14,955 bases of DNA from DATFQI01 sp035264365 (GTDB lineage: Bacteria; Actinomycetota; Thermoleophilia; Solirubrobacterales; Solirubrobacteraceae). The DNA lies in contig DATFQI010000111.1 in NCBI GenBank assembly GCA_035264365.1, positions 1 to 14,955 of the forward strand. The letters are read 5' to 3'. Below, one piece after another: positions 12,873 through 14,955 of the stretch (the first letter of the stretch is position 1; the number at the start of each line of letters is the position of its first letter). Made by a program: the position numbers and the translations under genes. The notes below the pieces were generated by a model. That model was not told the origin of the DNA and made no database searches. It saw only the letters and a list, made by a program, of their open reading frames with translations.

Positions 12873-14465
12873 ATGGCCATCAGCGAGAAGCCGGTCGAAG
12901 CGCACGACGACGACGACAGCCGCCGGCTTGCCGAGCTCGGCTACAAGCAGGACCTGCAGCGCGGATGGAGCTCGTTCTCGAACTTCGCGATCTCCTTCAC
13001 GATCATCTCCGTCCTGGCGGGGTGCTTCACCACCTACGGGCAGGCCTGGAACAACGGCGGCCCGATCGCGATCTCGTGGGGCTGGCCGATCATCTGCGGC
13101 CTGATCCTGCTCGTCGCGTTCTCGATGTCCGAGCTCGCGTCGAAGTTCCCGACCGCCGGCGGCATCTACTACTGGGCCTCCACGCTCGGCGGCCCGCGCT
13201 GGGGCTGGTTCACCGGCTGGTTCAACCTCGTCGGCCTCGTCGGCGTCGTGGCCTCCGTCGACTACGCGGCCGCGACGTTCCTCTACGCGACGGTGAACCT
13301 GTTCGGCGTCGATCTCGGCGTCATCGACTTCTCCGACGGGAGCGGGATTCTCGGCGAGACCTTCGCCCTGTTCGTGTTCATCCTGCTGCTGCACGCCGCG
13401 ATCAACATCTTCTCCTCGCCGCTGGTGGCCCTGTTCAACAACATCTCCGTCGGCTGGCACGTGCTCGGCGTCGCGGTGATCATCGGGATCCTCGTCTTCG
13501 TGCCCGACCAGCACCAGAGCGTCGACTTCGTCTTCACCGAGACGTTCAACAACTCGGGCTTCAGCGACGGCATGTTCTGGTTCTACGTGCTGCCGCTCGG
13601 CTTCCTGCTGACGATGTACACGCAGACCGGCTACGACGCGTCCGCACATCTCTCCGAGGAGACCAAGGGCGCCTCGATGAGCGCGGCCAGGGGCGTCTGG
13701 CGCTCAGTCTTCTGGTCGGGCCTGATCGGATGGTTCGTGCTCCTGGCGATCACCTTCGCCGCGAGCGACGTGGACGCGGTCAACGAGGGCGCCGGCTCCT
13801 CCCTCGCGGTGTTCGGGAGCGCGCTCACACCGGCCGCCAACAAGGCGGTGGTCCTGATCGCGACGATCGGGCAGCTGTTCTGCGGCATGGCCTGCGTCAC
13901 GAGCTGCTCGCGCATGATGTACGCGTTCTCGCGTGACCGGGCCGTCCCTGGGCACCGCGTGTGGACCCGGCTCAACCACCACCGCGTGCCGGCCTACGCC
14001 GTCCTCGGCTCCTGCGCGGCGGCGCTGATCATCACGCTGCCGGCGCTCGAGGGCGACGACGCCGCGTTCCCGTACGCCTTCTTTGCCGTCGTGTCGATCT
14101 GCGTGATCGGGCTCTACATCGCCTACGTGATCCCGACGTTCCTGCGCTGGCGGATGGGCGACGCCTTCGAGCCGGGCCCGTGGACGCTCGGACGCAAGTA
14201 CAAGTGGATCAACCCGGCCGCGATCATCTGGGTCGCGTTCTGCGTGGTGGTCTTCTGCCTGCCCTTCACGCCGGCGGGGGTGCCGGGGCGTGAGGAGTTC
14301 GACTGGAAGTACGTCAACTACGCGCCGATCACCGTCGGCGTCGTGCTCCTGGTCGTGGGCGTCTGGTGGCTGGTCAGCGCGAGGCACACCTTCACGGGCC
14401 CCGTGCGCAACATCTCCTTCGACGACGCCGCCGGGGTGGTCGAGGAGAAGCCGGCCGAGACGTGA
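12873..14465 (+). CDS. APC-superfamily amino acid/amine permease (second of two)
   Basis: A 530-residue membrane transporter with about 12 hydrophobic segments, of the amino acid/choline transporter branch that includes GABA and polyamine permeases. Motifs are LAELGYKQDLQRGWSSFSNF (from 19), FPTAGGIYYW (92-101) in the third helix region, and HLSEETKGASMSAARG (259-274) as the conserved loop. The N-terminal segment HDDDDSRR and the C-terminal segment EEKPAET are charged and cytoplasmic. The start is set by the ribosome site AAGGGGAG 3 nt before the ATG. It has its own promoter and is coupled to the PuuD-like gene (GTGA overlap), so import and deglutamylation may be made together. It is likely the polyamine or amine uptake system (PuuP-like role), but substrate is inferred from neighbours only. 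Confidence 0.9.
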   Translation: MAISEKPVEAHDDDDSRRLAELGYKQDLQRGWSSFSNFAISFTIISVLAGCFTTYGQAWNNGGPIAISWGWPIICGLILLVAFSMSELASKFPTAGGIYYWASTLGGPRWGWFTGWFNLVGLVGVVASVDYAAATFLYATVNLFGVDLGVIDFSDGSGILGETFALFVFILLLHAAINIFSSPLVALFNNISVGWHVLGVAVIIGILVFVPDQHQSVDFVFTETFNNSGFSDGMFWFYVLPLGFLLTMYTQTGYDASAHLSEETKGASMSAARGVWRSVFWSGLIGWFVLLAITFAASDVDAVNEGAGSSLAVFGSALTPAANKAVVLIATIGQLFCGMACVTSCSRMMYAFSRDRAVPGHRVWTRLNHHRVPAYAVLGSCAAALIITLPALEGDDAAFPYAFFAVVSICVIGLYIAYVIPTFLRWRMGDAFEPGPWTLGRKYKWINPAAIIWVAFCVVVFCLPFTPAGVPGREEFDWKYVNYAPITVGVVLLVVGVWWLVSARHTFTGPVRNISFDDAAGVVEEKPAET

Positions 14466-14955
14466 GCAGGCCGGTCATCGGCATCTGCGTGTCCGTCGAG
14501 CGGGCGCGCTGGACGTATTGGGACGAGGAGGCCGCGGTCCTCTCGATGAACTACGTGCGCCAGGTCCAGGAGGCGGGTGGGATCGCGGTCCTGCTCGCCC
14601 CCGATCCCGAGCCCGAGGAGCTGCTGCGGCTGCTCGACGGGCTGCTGCTCACGGGCGGGGCGGACATCGGCGACGTGCCGGAGCGCGACACGTTCGAGCT
14701 CGCGCTCGCGGCGGCCGCGCTCGGGGCCGACGTGCCCGTGCTGGGGGTCTGCCGCGGCATGCAGGTCATGAACGTCGCGCGCGGGGGCACGCTGATCTCC
14801 CACCTGCCCGACGCCGTCGGCCACGAGGACCACCGGCTGATCCCGGGCTCCTTCGGCGACCACGACGTGCGCCTGGCCGACGGCTCGCTCGCGGCGCGGG
14901 TCGCGCGCGAGGCGCTGCACGCGACCAAGTCGCACCACCACCAGGGCGTCGACGC
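14462..14955 (+). CDS. PuuD-like gamma-glutamyl hydrolase, class I amidotransferase fold (cut by window end)
   Basis: The first 164 residues of a peptidase C26/class I glutamine amidotransferase protein. LLLTGGADIG (61-70), VPVLGVCRGMQVMNVARGG (91-109) with nucleophile Cys97, and SHHHQGVD (157-164), where the catalytic histidine belongs, are all present. Relatives such as PuuD hydrolyse gamma-glutamyl-GABA to GABA and glutamate, closing the gamma-glutamylated putrescine pathway. Compared with the family as I know it, the loop between GGAD and the RDTFE helix is very short (IGDVPE), where PuuD-like proteins carry a Pro/Tyr-rich stretch of some twenty residues; this may alter substrate access. 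The GTG start overlaps the permease stop as GTGA. The C-terminal part, with the remaining catalytic acid, lies outside the window. Confidence 0.85.
   Translation, partial: MSRPVIGICVSVERARWTYWDEEAAVLSMNYVRQVQEAGGIAVLLAPDPEPEELLRLLDGLLLTGGADIGDVPERDTFELALAAAALGADVPVLGVCRGMQVMNVARGGTLISHLPDAVGHEDHRLIPGSFGDHDVRLADGSLAARVAREALHATKSHHHQGVD

Overview
This is very GC-rich DNA, with coding third positions almost all G or C, dense gene packing, GTG starts and GTGA stop/start overlaps. It looks like a chromosomal piece of a high-GC actinobacterium. A secreted protein near 2.4 kb resembles a family I associate with Thermoleophilia (Solirubrobacterales), so that class is my best guess, not a certainty. 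I see no tRNA, rRNA, CRISPR array, transposase or phage gene.

Left part (1-4346), unrelated small units. The end of an unidentified gene is followed by three copies of a GC-rich repeat and a VOC-fold (glyoxalase-like) gene. A convergent gap (607-845) holds a long nested inverted repeat that folds into a rod with a central bubble and an apical hairpin, an architecture like 6S RNA. Then come a membrane HD-GYP protein (-), a secreted protein (+), an N-carbamoylputrescine amidase (aguB, -) and a single-domain STAS anti-sigma-factor antagonist (+). The last two diverge from mirror-image TAGACT boxes, each exactly 7 nt from its start codon, which suggests leaderless mRNAs.

Minus operon (10589 down to 4352): APC permease, APH/choline-kinase-like phosphotransferase, FAD oxidoreductase-GcvT fusion of the dimethylglycine/sarcosine dehydrogenase type, a small SCP2-like protein, and agmatine deiminase (aguA). 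Junctions are 0 nt, 8-nt overlap, 13-nt gap and 4-nt overlap, so one transcript is likely.

Plus operon (10716 to beyond the end): glutamine-synthetase-like gamma-glutamyl-amine ligase, FadR-type GntR regulator (4-nt overlap), a second APC permease with its own promoter, and the start of a PuuD-like class I amidotransferase hydrolase (4-nt overlap, cut by the window end). The two operons diverge from a 126-bp region with a promoter in each direction and a TCGTGACGA palindrome inside the minus-strand promoter spacer, a natural site for the GntR protein.

Together: AguA and AguB would convert agmatine to putrescine; the ligase, an amine-oxidising flavoprotein and the PuuD-like hydrolase would correspond to the gamma-glutamylated (Puu) route to GABA. 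The oxidase is not a PuuB-type protein but a DAO-GcvT fusion, and it is translationally coupled to a choline/ethanolamine-kinase-like protein. The locus may therefore serve an N-methylated amine or amino alcohol as well as, or instead of, putrescine. An aldehyde dehydrogenase (PuuC) is not in the window.
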